Below are positions 1 to 8,434 of a stretch of 64,000 nucleotides of DNA, one piece after another (position 1 is the stretch's first letter; each line of letters begins with the position of its first letter). Below the pieces are notes generated by a model. The model searched no databases. It was not told the DNA's origin and worked only from the letters and a program-made list of their open reading frames with translations. Made by a program: the position numbers and the translations under genes. Source of the DNA: Sulfuritalea sp. (lineage in GTDB: Bacteria > Pseudomonadota > Gammaproteobacteria > Burkholderiales > Rhodocyclaceae); contig JADJUP010000003.1 in the NCBI GenBank assembly GCA_016716965.1, forward strand, positions 62,001-126,000, read 5' to 3'.

Positions 1-2
1 GA

Positions 3-725
3 TACATCATCGAAGGCAGGCTGTGGCTGGAAATGCCCGTCCGATACATCTTTTGCGACGGCGAGTTTCTCACCGCGGGGCAGCGCCGGCTGATAGAGCA
101 GGCGTTTCAGGCTCGACTGGTCAATGTGTACGGTCATACGGAAGGCGCCTTGGTGGGACATCCCTGCCGGTTTTCCGACACGCTGCACTTCATGCCGCAA
201 GTCGGAATCCTGGAACTGCTGGACGCCAAAGGCAATGAAGTCTCGACGCCCGGGGCGAAGGGTGAAATGACGGCCACCGGATTCAACAATACCGTGTTTC
301 CGCTGATCCGCTATCGCACGGGGGATATCGCCATCCAGGGGGAGGCCGGTTGTGCCTGCGGCCGCAACTATCGCCTGATCGCCGAGGTGGAAGGCCGCAT
401 GCAAGACTACGTCGTCGACGCGAACGGAAACTTGGTTCCGCTCGCCCCGGCGATATTCAATTACAACGACATGGATTGGAAGGGTGTTCGCGAATTCAAG
501 GTGCTTCAGGAGGTTCGCGGTTTATTGAGCTTTCTGGTCGAACCGGAAGAGGAAATGCGCCAACGTGGCGACATCGCGCTCCGGCAATTGTGCCAACGCG
601 TTGGCGCCATTCTCGGTCCGAATTTTCAGGTATCGGCAAGCTTTGTCGATACGCTGCCCAAGACGGCCATCGGCAAGTACCGGTACCTCGATCAACGCTT
701 GAACGTTCAAGAGTCGTTCCGGTGA
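3..725 (+). CDS. CapK/phenylacetate-CoA-ligase-like adenylate-forming enzyme, C-terminal part
   Basis: The frame is open from the window edge, so this is the C-terminal part (about 240 residues) of a larger protein. It shows the acyl-adenylating core: a YGHTEG-type motif early, RYRTGD in the middle, and a C-terminal PKTAIGK segment carrying the lysine expected of adenylate-forming enzymes. CapK-like members occur often in capsule and O-antigen loci, where they are thought to activate a carboxylic acid for acylation; the substrate here is unknown. Its stop codon overlaps the GTG of the next gene (GTGA), so the two are translationally coupled. A role in acylating the nonulosonic acid or glycan is inferred from context only. 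Confidence 0.8.
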   Translation, partial: YIIEGRLWLEMPVRYIFCDGEFLTAGQRRLIEQAFQARLVNVYGHTEGALVGHPCRFSDTLHFMPQVGILELLDAKGNEVSTPGAKGEMTATGFNNTVFPLIRYRTGDIAIQGEAGCACGRNYRLIAEVEGRMQDYVVDANGNLVPLAPAIFNYNDMDWKGVREFKVLQEVRGLLSFLVEPEEEMRQRGDIALRQLCQRVGAILGPNFQVSASFVDTLPKTAIGKYRYLDQRLNVQESFR

Positions 726-1879
726 GTCGGCGCATCCTGTTACTTACGACATCCCGCGCCGACTACGGATTTCTTTGTCCCTTGCTTGACATCCTTCAGG
801 ACGAAGCGCAGATCGACGCGAAGCTGGCGGTCTGTGGGACTCATCTCTGCGGTGAGTTTGGCGCGACCATTTCGGAAATCGAAGCGGACGCCCGGCCGGT
901 GGCTGCCCGGTTCGATACGGTATTACCCGAGGGCGAGCCGATAGCCTATTCAATTGCGCTGGCAACGCGCGGATTTGCCGATGCGATAGGTCAAGTACGT
1001 CCCGACCTAGTATTCCTTCCGGGAGATCGCTACGAGATTCTCGGCGCGGCGAGTGCTGCCCTGTTGGCAAAGGTGCCTGTCGTGCACTATGGGGGTGGCC
1101 AGTGCACCGAGGGTGCGTGGGATGACGCGGTCCGGAATGCGGTAAGCAAGCTGGCGCATGTCCATTTCACGGCAACGGAAACCTACCGGAACCGATTGCT
1201 GCAGATGGGCGAGAATCCGGCGCATGTATTCGTCTCCGGATCGCTCGGCCTCGACAACATCTTGTCCATTGAGCCCTGGTCGCGCGAGCGCCTGGAGAGC
1301 GATCTTGGCTTTGATTTCGGCGGTCAGTCCGCGCTGATTACATTTCATCCAGCAACCTTGGATGTTGATCCGCCGGAGCATCAACTGGCGCAGCTGTTCC
1401 AGGCGCTCGACGATTATCCGGCGCTCAAGCTGCTCTTCACGCAGCCGAACGTGGATGAAGGCGGGTGGAGCCTGACCCGGCTCATTCGTGATTTTGTCGA
1501 CGCCCGTCGGGGGCGGGCCATCTTGGTTCCGTCGCTGGGGCGCGTTCGTTACATTACGGCCCTGAAGATTGTCGACGCAGTCGTCGGAAATTCCTCCAGC
1601 GGCATCATCGAAGCCCCAAGCACCGGCATCGCGACGGTAAATATCGGCGACCGCCAATTGGGCCGCATTCGCGCAGATAGCGTGCTGGACTGTCCACCAG
1701 AGAAGCAGGCGATCTCCCTAGCGCTCCGCCGGGCCCTTGATCCGGCGTTTCGTGCGTCCCTAGCCGGCACAAAGAATCCCTATGGGGATGGGCACGCGGC
1801 ACAAAGGATCCACCAGGTACTGATGGCCATCCCGCTGGAGAACCTGTTGCGCAAACGTTTTTTTGACATCGATTTTTAA
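722..1879 (+). CDS. NeuC/LegG-type hydrolysing NDP-N-acetylglucosamine 2-epimerase
   Basis: A 385-residue protein of normal length for the family, which releases ManNAc-type sugars from UDP or GDP donors for nonulosonic acid synthesis. The GTG start at 722 overlaps the upstream stop and is preferred over the much longer open frame, whose N-terminus is a shadow of the upstream gene. Visible family features are the N-terminal TTSRADYG, LPGDRYE, and TEGAWDDAVRN followed by KLAHVHF. The segment normally read as HIHGGE is HYGGGQ here, so a usually acidic residue is Gln. Because a PtmE-type guanylyltransferase lies downstream, a GDP-linked substrate (LegG role) is more likely than UDP-GlcNAc; this is inference. 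Confidence 0.88.
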   Translation: MSRRILLLTTSRADYGFLCPLLDILQDEAQIDAKLAVCGTHLCGEFGATISEIEADARPVAARFDTVLPEGEPIAYSIALATRGFADAIGQVRPDLVFLPGDRYEILGAASAALLAKVPVVHYGGGQCTEGAWDDAVRNAVSKLAHVHFTATETYRNRLLQMGENPAHVFVSGSLGLDNILSIEPWSRERLESDLGFDFGGQSALITFHPATLDVDPPEHQLAQLFQALDDYPALKLLFTQPNVDEGGWSLTRLIRDFVDARRGRAILVPSLGRVRYITALKIVDAVVGNSSSGIIEAPSTGIATVNIGDRQLGRIRADSVLDCPPEKQAISLALRRALDPAFRASLAGTKNPYGDGHAAQRIHQVLMAIPLENLLRKRFFDIDF

Positions 1880-1886
1880 TGCTGAC

Positions 1887-2936
1887 ATGAAACAGCTCAA
1901 TGATCAGGTTCTGGTGATTGCGGAAGCGGGGGTGAACCACAACGGCGACCTTGCCATTGCCAAACAGTTGATTGAGGCGGCCCGCGTCGCGGGCGCCGAT
2001 GCCGTCAAGTTTCAGACGTGGAAGCCCGGCGAGGTGACGGGGCGATTCGCGTTCAAGGTTCCCTATTTGCAGTTGTCTACGCCGGACGAAGAGACGCGGT
2101 TTGAATTGTCCGCACGCCTTTGCCTGTCTTACGACACATTCCGCGAGATCAGGCGTCACTGCGACAGCGTGGGGATCGAGTTCATGTCGACCCCCCGACG
2201 GGTTTGAAAGCCTGGATTTCTGGTGAACGAGCTGGATATGCGCCGGATCAAGGTCGGATCGACCGAGCTCAATCACATCGGCTTCCTCGAGGCGGTGGGG
2301 GCCAAGCGCAGGCCGGTCTTCCTCTCAACCGGGCTTGGCACCCTGGCGGAAGTGGAACTCGCAGTTGCAGCGTTGCGCCGCGGTGGCGGAAACGACCTGC
2401 CGATCACCGTTCTGCAGTGCACGTCCGAGTACCCGGCGCCGCCGGAAGAAATGAATCTGCGGGTCCTGGAGACGTATGCGAAAGCCCTGCAAGTGCCGGT
2501 GGGCTTATCCGACCATTCGACCGGCGGCGAGGCGTCGATCGCGGCGCTAGCCTTGGGGGCCTCGGTTATTGAAAAGCATTTCACCCTTAGTCGCACGATG
2601 GCCGGACCGGACCATTCGGCGTCGCTGGAGCCGATGGAGTTGGCCCAATTCGTAGGTGGGTTGAGGAAGGTCGCGGCCATGCTCGGGGATGGCATCAAGA
2701 GGCCAACCAGGTCGGAACTGCGCAACATGTCGGGGATTCGTCGCAGCGTGGCCGCCGCGCGCGACCTGGCCGAAGGCACCGTTCTGGCAGCAGCGGACAT
2801 GGTCTGCAAGAGGCCGGGTACCGGGGTCTTGCCCGCGGATATGAGCAAGCTCGTCGGATTGCGGCTGAACCGGGCCATGGCGTTCGACGAGCCGATATCC
2901 TGGACCGATGTCCAATCGGTCCGCCAACCCGGCTAA
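1887..2936 (+). pseudogene. neuB: NeuB/LegI-type nonulosonate synthase, interrupted by two compensating frameshifts
   Basis: NeuB-type synthases condense phosphoenolpyruvate with a ManNAc-type sugar to give sialic, legionaminic or related acids. The first part (from ATG 1887) begins with the family's IAEAGVNHNGD, and the rest carries KVGSTELNH, CTSEYP, GLSDHS and a C-terminal SAF-like domain with RRSVAAARD. The frame meets TGA at 2205-2207. Dropping one C from the C6 run at 2191-2196 and adding one T at 2217-2219 restores a reading STP-DGFESLDF-LVNELD, which fits the family without a gap. Both halves are otherwise intact. Sequencing error is the simplest explanation, with a real inactive allele or slippage as alternatives. 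Confidence 0.88.
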
Positions 2937-4001
2937 GAAATTGGCCCGCGCTCGAAGCACCTTCATTACAACCGGAACCCCTTGGCAGGACGTGGCGGCC
3001 GCCTTTGCTGCCCGGAACCTTTGGGACGTCTATTTCGATTCGGCCTACCTCGGCCTGTACGCCGGGGGGAGCGAAGCCAGGGAAGTCGAAGCGTATTGCT
3101 ATGAAGCGGATGGAGACCGGTTTTTCCTGCCCTACCTCAAGGCGCCGATACCCGGCTTTCCCGGACTTTGGGACTTCCAGAGTGCTTACGGCTATGGAGG
3201 GCCGCTGGCGACGACCGACGAGGCCGGATTCCTCGGCGCGGCGTGGACCGCATTCATGCAGGAAGCAGGGGACCGGGGGGGAGTCTGCGGACTCCTGCGC
3301 TTCCATCCGTTGTTGAATACCGAACGCTTTGCCGCTTCGCCGGTGTCGTTGATTTCCGATCGCGACACGGTCTGGCTCGACCTGCAGCGCCCCGCCGAGG
3401 AGGTCTATTCAGAGTACTCAAAGGAGAATCGACGCAAACTCAGAAAGGCTTCGAGAGAAGGGGTGGCCGTCGAAGCCGGCTCAGGGAGCGATGTGTTGTC
3501 GGCGTTCTGCGAATTGTATAGCGGGCGCATGTCCGAGTTGGGAGCGCGCTCGGAGTACTTTTTCGGCCGTGGCTATTTCAACGCAATTGCCGGCCTGGGC
3601 CCAGAGGCCTACCGGGTCTACCTCTGCCGCAACGCACCGGGCGAAGTGATAGGCGGCGCGCTGATCCTGCTGTCGCCCCAATTTGTTCATTATCACCTTT
3701 CGGCCAGTCGCGAAGACTGCTTTCACATGGCGCCCAACAACGTGCTGCGTGATGGGGTCATTCGGGACTTCGTGGGCGGGACGCGGTCCGCGATCCACTT
3801 TGGCGGAGGCCTGACGGGTGATCCGAAGGATTCCCTCTGGCGTTCAAGCTGAATTTCTCCCGCCAGACCCTCCGCTTTCATATCGGGACCTGCGTATTGG
3901 ATGCCGGGCGATATGAAGCGGTATGCACCGAATGGCTGGAACGAACCGAGCCGGAGCGGCGAGCTCGGTTTGAACGCTTTGTCCTGCGCTACCGCTACTG
4001 A
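2908..4001 (+). pseudogene. FemAB-like GNAT-fold acyltransferase, frameshifted near its 3' end
   Basis: The protein resembles FemAB/BioF2-type acyltransferases of polysaccharide loci, with a central ENRRKLRKA helix, a GGALILL strand, HYHLSA and a late HFGGGLTGDPKDSL. The frame stops at 3850-3852, but another frame continues at once with FKLNFSRQTLRFHIG and runs to TGA 3999-4001. That gives the usual C-terminus if one base is missing around 3838-3842. The ATG at 2908 overlaps neuB by 29 bases, so translation is probably coupled. A G7 run at 3265-3271 is also in the gene. A likely role is N- or O-acylation of the nonulosonic acid or its precursor; the acyl donor cannot be read from sequence. 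Confidence 0.72.
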
Positions 4002-4031
4002 TCAAGCAGACGAGAAGAGAGGGAAGGATCC

Positions 4032-4709
4032 ATGTGGGATTCCGGTTGGGATAGTTTGTTTAGCCGCGTTGAATGGGGAAAGTATCCGGGTGAGGAGCTT
4101 ATCCGCTTTGTCGCCCGCAAGTTCTATTCGGCCCCCGATCGCCGGGCCGTACGCCTGCTCGAGGTCGGGTGTGGAACCGGAGCCAACGTCTGGTTCATGG
4201 CCCGCGAGGGTTTTAGCGTGGACGGAGTTGACGGCAGTCAGGTGGCCTTGGATTCAGCCGCCAATCGATTGGCTGGGGAAGGCCTTCATGCCGGCTTTGT
4301 ACTCGGCGACGCAATGCGCCTGCCATACGAGGCAGACCTGTTTGATGCGGTGATCGACGTCGAATGCATCTACGCCAATTCCTTGGCGGATTCCCGCAAG
4401 ATCATCGCGGAGTGTCACCGCGTACTCAAACCAGGTGGCTGGATCTATTCAAAGACGTTCGCCACGGGAATGAGCGGTGAGGAAACCGCAGAAGCGCTTC
4501 CTGGCGAGCCGCACACCTACGTCCGCATGCCTGATGCGCCATTGCACTCGGACTACGGAATCATCCGCTTGACCTCACGTGAAGAAATCCCGGTGCTCTA
4601 TGGTGCATTCTCGGAACTGGAAGTCGACTACATTGAACGAAGTCAGGGAAACCAGAAAACCTTGCTACGTGAATGGATCATCACCGGCCGGAAGGCCGTT
4701 TGTTCATGA
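4032..4709 (+). CDS. Class I SAM-dependent methyltransferase (type 11)
   Basis: A 225-residue methyltransferase with motif I LLEVGCGTGANVWF near residues 42-55, an acidic residue after the second strand (VDGVDGS), a GDAMRLPY segment and CHRVLKPGGW. A good Shine-Dalgarno sequence (GGAAGGA) precedes the ATG. It sits between the acyltransferase and the PtmE-like gene, so it may methylate a hydroxyl or amine of the nonulosonic acid or of the finished glycan. The substrate is unknown. No transmembrane segment or signal peptide is seen. Confidence 0.8.
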   Translation: MWDSGWDSLFSRVEWGKYPGEELIRFVARKFYSAPDRRAVRLLEVGCGTGANVWFMAREGFSVDGVDGSQVALDSAANRLAGEGLHAGFVLGDAMRLPYEADLFDAVIDVECIYANSLADSRKIIAECHRVLKPGGWIYSKTFATGMSGEETAEALPGEPHTYVRMPDAPLHSDYGIIRLTSREEIPVLYGAFSELEVDYIERSQGNQKTLLREWIITGRKAVCS

Positions 4710-4797
4710 GGCAGAACGTTACTATATCGGCTGGCGACATTTGTAGCTCGCTAAGGCAGCGTCCTTTCCATAGGAACAGGGCGGATGGAGAAATTAA

Positions 4798-5865
4798 TTG
4801 AGCATCGTGCCGGATAATTCTTGGCGGAGAACCATCCTTTCGATCGACTCGACCATTCAGCACGCGGTCCGGAGTCTTGACGAATCAAGCATGCAGATCG
4901 TCCTGGTGACGGCGGCCGACGATAGGCTTATCGGCACCGTCACCGATGGCGATATCAGGCGCGGCTTGTTGCGCGGCCAGGCGCTGTCGAGTCCAATCGA
5001 TATGATCGTGCATCGTGACGCCTTTGTGGTGCCGCCCGGCATGTCCCGCGAGATGGTGCGCCATCTGATGCAAGCCAACCGGATATTGCAGTTGCCGATC
5101 GTCGACGCCCAGCACCACGTAGTCGGATTGCACCTCTGGGACGGACTGATGTTGCCTGCGCAGCGGCCGAACTGGGTGGTCATCATGGCAGGCGGCTTGG
5201 GTACGCGCCTGATGCCATTTACCGAAAACTGCCCGAAACCGATGCTCCCGGTGGCCGGCAAGCCGATGCTCGAGCATTGTATCGAACGTGCCAGTGCGGA
5301 AGGGTTTGGTCACTTCGTTCTGGCGATCCGGCATCTGGGCCACATGATCGAGGACTACTTCGGCAACGGGGAGCGCTGGCAGGTTTCCATCGACTATCTG
5401 CGCGAGAAAGCTCCCCTCGGTACCGCCGGTGCGCTCAGCCTGTTCGATGCGCGGCCGGACTTGCCGTTCATCGTCTCGAACGGCGATGTATTGACCGATA
5501 TACGTTACGGCGAGTTGTTGGATTTCCACCGCCATCACGGCGCGACCGCCACCATGGCCGTCCGCTTGTATGAATGGCAGCATCCCTACGGGGTTGTCCA
5601 GACCGAAGGTGTCGACATCACCGGTTTCGAAGAGAAGCCGATTTCCCGCAGCCACGTCAATGCCGGAATCTATGTGCTCGAACCCAAGGCGCTGGATGCG
5701 CTGGGCGGCAACGAACCCTGCGACATGCCGGTGCTGTTCGAACGACTGCTTGCCCGCGGTGAGCGCGTCATCGTATATCCGATGCATGAGCCCTGGCTGG
5801 ACGTCGGGAAGCCCAAGGATCTGGAAGATGCCCGTGCCAGTCATGGCGGGTCGATGAAGCCATGA
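4798..5865 (+). CDS. ptmE: PtmE-like nucleotidyltransferase with N-terminal CBS pair
   Basis: 355 residues. Two CBS motifs fill roughly residues 10-120 (LIGTVTDGDIRRGLL is typical), followed by an NTP-transferase domain with MAGGLGTRLMPFTENCPKPMLPVAGKPM and the metal-binding SNGDVLTD. This architecture matches Campylobacter PtmE, the glucosamine-1-phosphate guanylyltransferase that opens the GDP-sugar route to legionaminic acid. The TTG start has a GGAG seven bases upstream; a GTG at 4807 is an alternative. The stop overlaps the next ATG (ATGA). Guanylyl specificity is inferred from architecture and neighbours. Confidence 0.82.
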   Translation: MSIVPDNSWRRTILSIDSTIQHAVRSLDESSMQIVLVTAADDRLIGTVTDGDIRRGLLRGQALSSPIDMIVHRDAFVVPPGMSREMVRHLMQANRILQLPIVDAQHHVVGLHLWDGLMLPAQRPNWVVIMAGGLGTRLMPFTENCPKPMLPVAGKPMLEHCIERASAEGFGHFVLAIRHLGHMIEDYFGNGERWQVSIDYLREKAPLGTAGALSLFDARPDLPFIVSNGDVLTDIRYGELLDFHRHHGATATMAVRLYEWQHPYGVVQTEGVDITGFEEKPISRSHVNAGIYVLEPKALDALGGNEPCDMPVLFERLLARGERVIVYPMHEPWLDVGKPKDLEDARASHGGSMKP

Positions 5866-6893
5866 CGATGCCGGAGCGCTTTCTGATTGTCAGCCTGGGA
5901 AGCATCGGCCGACGCCACCTGCGCAACCTCCGCATGTTGCGTCCGGATGCACTAATTGCCGTCTGGCGGCAAAGCACTCCGGTTGCTTCGGGTGAAACGA
6001 TAGACGGTGCGGATTTCCTGTTCTCGACCCTGCAGCAGGCCATCGAATTCGGGCCCGCGGCCGCGATCCTTGCCGGTCCGGCCAGCACGCACCTTCCCAT
6101 TGCAATCAAGTTGGCACAGGCAGGAATCCACCTGTTCATCGAAAAGCCCGTTGCCGATCGCCTGGATGGGCTCACGGAACTGCTGGACTTTTGCAGGCAA
6201 AGGCAGTTGGTATTGATGGTCGGCTACAACCTTCGTTTTCTTCCGAGTCTCAATGAAGCGAAGCGCATCGTCGAGTCGGGCAGCATCGGCGACGTGTTGT
6301 CGGTCCGTGCGGAAGTGGGGCAATACCTGCCCGACTGGCGTCCCGCCGCGGACTACCGAACCGGCGTTTCAGCGCAAAGCGCGCTGGGCGGCGGCGCACT
6401 GCTGGAACTCAGCCATGACATTGATTACCTGTGCTGGATTTTCGGGATGCCAGACCGGGTAACCGCACGCGGAGGCCGCTACAGCCGGTTGGAAATTGAC
6501 GTCGAGGATACGGCGGAGATTCTCCTCGAATACGATGCGCCGGCCCGACTGGTCAGCCTGCATCTGGACATGATCCAAAGGGCACCGATCCGCCGCTGCC
6601 GCTTCATTGGCAGCGAAGGCACCGTAGTCTGGGACTCGATCGGCGATCGTATCGAGTTTTACCGCGCAAGCCAGGGCTCGTGGGAAACAATGAACCAATT
6701 CGCGCTGACCGACCGGAACCGAATGTATCTGGACGAACTGGAGCATTTTCTTGCTTGCGTCGCGTCGGGCGCGGTACCGCTCACCAGCGGCGAAGACGGC
6801 CGCAACGTTCTGGTGATGGTGCATGCGGCGCGCCTGGCGATGGCAGGCGGCACGTCTGTCGGATTGGAGGAGCTTGCACAGTGCGCAGCATAG
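5862..6893 (+). CDS. Gfo/Idh/MocA oxidoreductase of the nonulosonate module (PtmF-like position)
   Basis: 343 residues with an N-terminal dinucleotide-binding fold (LIVSLGSIGRRHLRNL) and the family's EKPVADR segment near residue 95, followed by the C-terminal alpha/beta domain with LGGGALLELSHDIDYL. These enzymes use NAD(P) to oxidise or epimerise sugar derivatives. It overlaps both neighbours (ATGA upstream, GTG of the synthetase downstream). It occupies the place of PtmF in legionaminic acid clusters, where PtmF and PtmA are thought to act in supplying the glucosamine precursor. The exact reaction is not settled. Confidence 0.78.
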   Translation: MTMPERFLIVSLGSIGRRHLRNLRMLRPDALIAVWRQSTPVASGETIDGADFLFSTLQQAIEFGPAAAILAGPASTHLPIAIKLAQAGIHLFIEKPVADRLDGLTELLDFCRQRQLVLMVGYNLRFLPSLNEAKRIVESGSIGDVLSVRAEVGQYLPDWRPAADYRTGVSAQSALGGGALLELSHDIDYLCWIFGMPDRVTARGGRYSRLEIDVEDTAEILLEYDAPARLVSLHLDMIQRAPIRRCRFIGSEGTVVWDSIGDRIEFYRASQGSWETMNQFALTDRNRMYLDELEHFLACVASGAVPLTSGEDGRNVLVMVHAARLAMAGGTSVGLEELAQCAA

Positions 6894-7591
6894 GATTCAT
6901 ATTCGCCCGCGGCGGATCGAAAGGAGTGCCGGGCAAGAACATCAAGGCCCTGGCGGGACGGCCGCTGATTGCCTATGCGATCGAAACCGCCCTCGCCTGT
7001 CGTCGCCTGGAAACGGTAATCGTGTCGACCGACGATGAGGAAATCGCCAGCGTGGCCCGCCGCTACGGCGCCGAGACGCCATTCATGCGACCGGCCGAGC
7101 TCGCGAGCGACACGGCGCCAGAGTGGCTGGCCTGGAGGCACGCGATCCTAGAGGTGGAAAGGGAGCGGGGGCCTTTTGACGTCTTCGTCAGCATGCCCGC
7201 CACCTCGCCTTTTCGCGAAGTAAGCGATATCGAAGCCTGCATCGACGCGCTAACAGGTGACTTCGGAGCCGATGCCGTGATCTCCGTCAAGGAGGCCGCA
7301 CGGAATCCGTACTTCAACATGGTGCGCCTGGACGAATCGGGCTATGCCCAAAGGGCCATGGACTCCGGCGCAAAGATTGTGCGCAGACAGGATGTGCCGC
7401 CGATCTTTGACGTTACGACCGTCGCCTATGCGGCGCGGCCGTCCTACGTCCTGCGCGCCGAGCGCTTGCTTGAGGGCAAGGTGCGCACCGTGCTTGTCCC
7501 GGACGAACGTGCCTGGGACATTGATACTCCCTTTGACTTCATGGTCGCAGACTGTATCGCGCGCGCGAAGTCCAACCGGGATTCTTGCTGA
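6881..7591 (+). CDS. neuA: CMP-nonulosonate (acylneuraminate/legionaminate) cytidylyltransferase
   Basis: 236 residues. The GTG at 6881 is chosen because it begins directly at the catalytic start, IGFIFARGGSKGVPGKN, the CMP-sialate synthetase signature; the longer open frame is a shadow of the upstream gene. FVSMPATSPFR (nucleotide and metal site) and the late WDIDTPFDF are typical. It couples CTP to the nonulosonic acid made by NeuB. In a GDP-route cluster the functional name would be LegF/PtmB. It overlaps the previous gene by 13 bases. Confidence 0.88.
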   Translation: MRSIGFIFARGGSKGVPGKNIKALAGRPLIAYAIETALACRRLETVIVSTDDEEIASVARRYGAETPFMRPAELASDTAPEWLAWRHAILEVERERGPFDVFVSMPATSPFREVSDIEACIDALTGDFGADAVISVKEAARNPYFNMVRLDESGYAQRAMDSGAKIVRRQDVPPIFDVTTVAYAARPSYVLRAERLLEGKVRTVLVPDERAWDIDTPFDFMVADCIARAKSNRDSC

Positions 7592-7606
7592 TTGTCGGGA
7601 CGCACA

Positions 7607-8410
7607 ATGAAACGACTTGCTGAACTGATGAACATGGACGGGCGTGTGGCGCTGATCACGGGTGGCGCCGGACATATCGGTATGGCGATTGCCGAGGCGC
7701 TCGCCGAGCTGGGGTGCGACATATGTCTGGTCGATCGTCCCGAAGTGCCGTCGTCGGATTTCGCCGAGCGCCTGAGTGTCAATTGGGGGCACCGCGTCGA
7801 ATCACTGGCGATCGATTTGGAGGATGAAAATGCCCGCAGCACGATCCCCGGATCAGTAGCCGACCGGTTCGGCAGGCTCGACGTGCTTGTGAACTGCGCC
7901 GGCTTCGTCGGCACCAGCAAGCTGAAGGGCTGGGGCGTGCCGCTCGAAGAACAGACCGTGGACACTTGGCGACGGGTGATCGAGGTCAACATGACTTCGG
8001 TATTCCAACTCTGCCAGATCCTGGCGCCGCTCCTGCGAGCCGGTCACGGCGGATCCATCATAAACGTCAGTTCGATTTACGGTGTAGTCGGGCCGAACCT
8101 CAGCCTTTACTCCGGAACCAAGATGGGAAATTCCGCAGCCTATGCAACCAGCAAGGGCGGCGTGGTGCAGCTGACACGCTGGTTGTCGACAGTCTTGGCC
8201 CCGCAGATACGCGTCAACTGCATCAGTCCCGGCGGGGTGTACCGGAACCAGGCTGAGGAATTCGTCGCGCGATATGTGGAACGGACTCCTTTGGGCCGTA
8301 TGGGTGTCGAGGACGATTTCAAAGGTGCCGTTGCCTACTTCGCCAGTGATCTATCCGCATACGTAACGGGCGAGAACCTGATGGTCGATGGTGGATGGAC
8401 CAAATGGTGA
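7607..8410 (+). CDS. ptmA: Short-chain dehydrogenase (PtmA-like)
   Basis: 267 residues with the classical SDR pattern: ALITGGAGHIG cofactor loop, LVNCAG, INVSSIYG with the catalytic Ser, and YATSK with the Tyr/Lys pair, then a C-terminal GENLMVDGGW. The ATG at 7607 gives the normal N-terminus; an in-frame TTG at 7592 is less likely. Its place directly after the CMP-sugar synthetase is that of ptmA in flagellin-glycosylation clusters, where it is linked to precursor synthesis for legionaminic acid. Exact chemistry is unproven. Confidence 0.8.
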   Translation: MKRLAELMNMDGRVALITGGAGHIGMAIAEALAELGCDICLVDRPEVPSSDFAERLSVNWGHRVESLAIDLEDENARSTIPGSVADRFGRLDVLVNCAGFVGTSKLKGWGVPLEEQTVDTWRRVIEVNMTSVFQLCQILAPLLRAGHGGSIINVSSIYGVVGPNLSLYSGTKMGNSAAYATSKGGVVQLTRWLSTVLAPQIRVNCISPGGVYRNQAEEFVARYVERTPLGRMGVEDDFKGAVAYFASDLSAYVTGENLMVDGGWTKW

Positions 8411-8434
8411 CCAGGTTTTGTCGTACCAGACAAA

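Noticed and set aside
724..766. Two near-matches to the GCGCCGACT core at the neuC start
   Set aside because: They lack the upstream arm and the CTT end; taken as chance.
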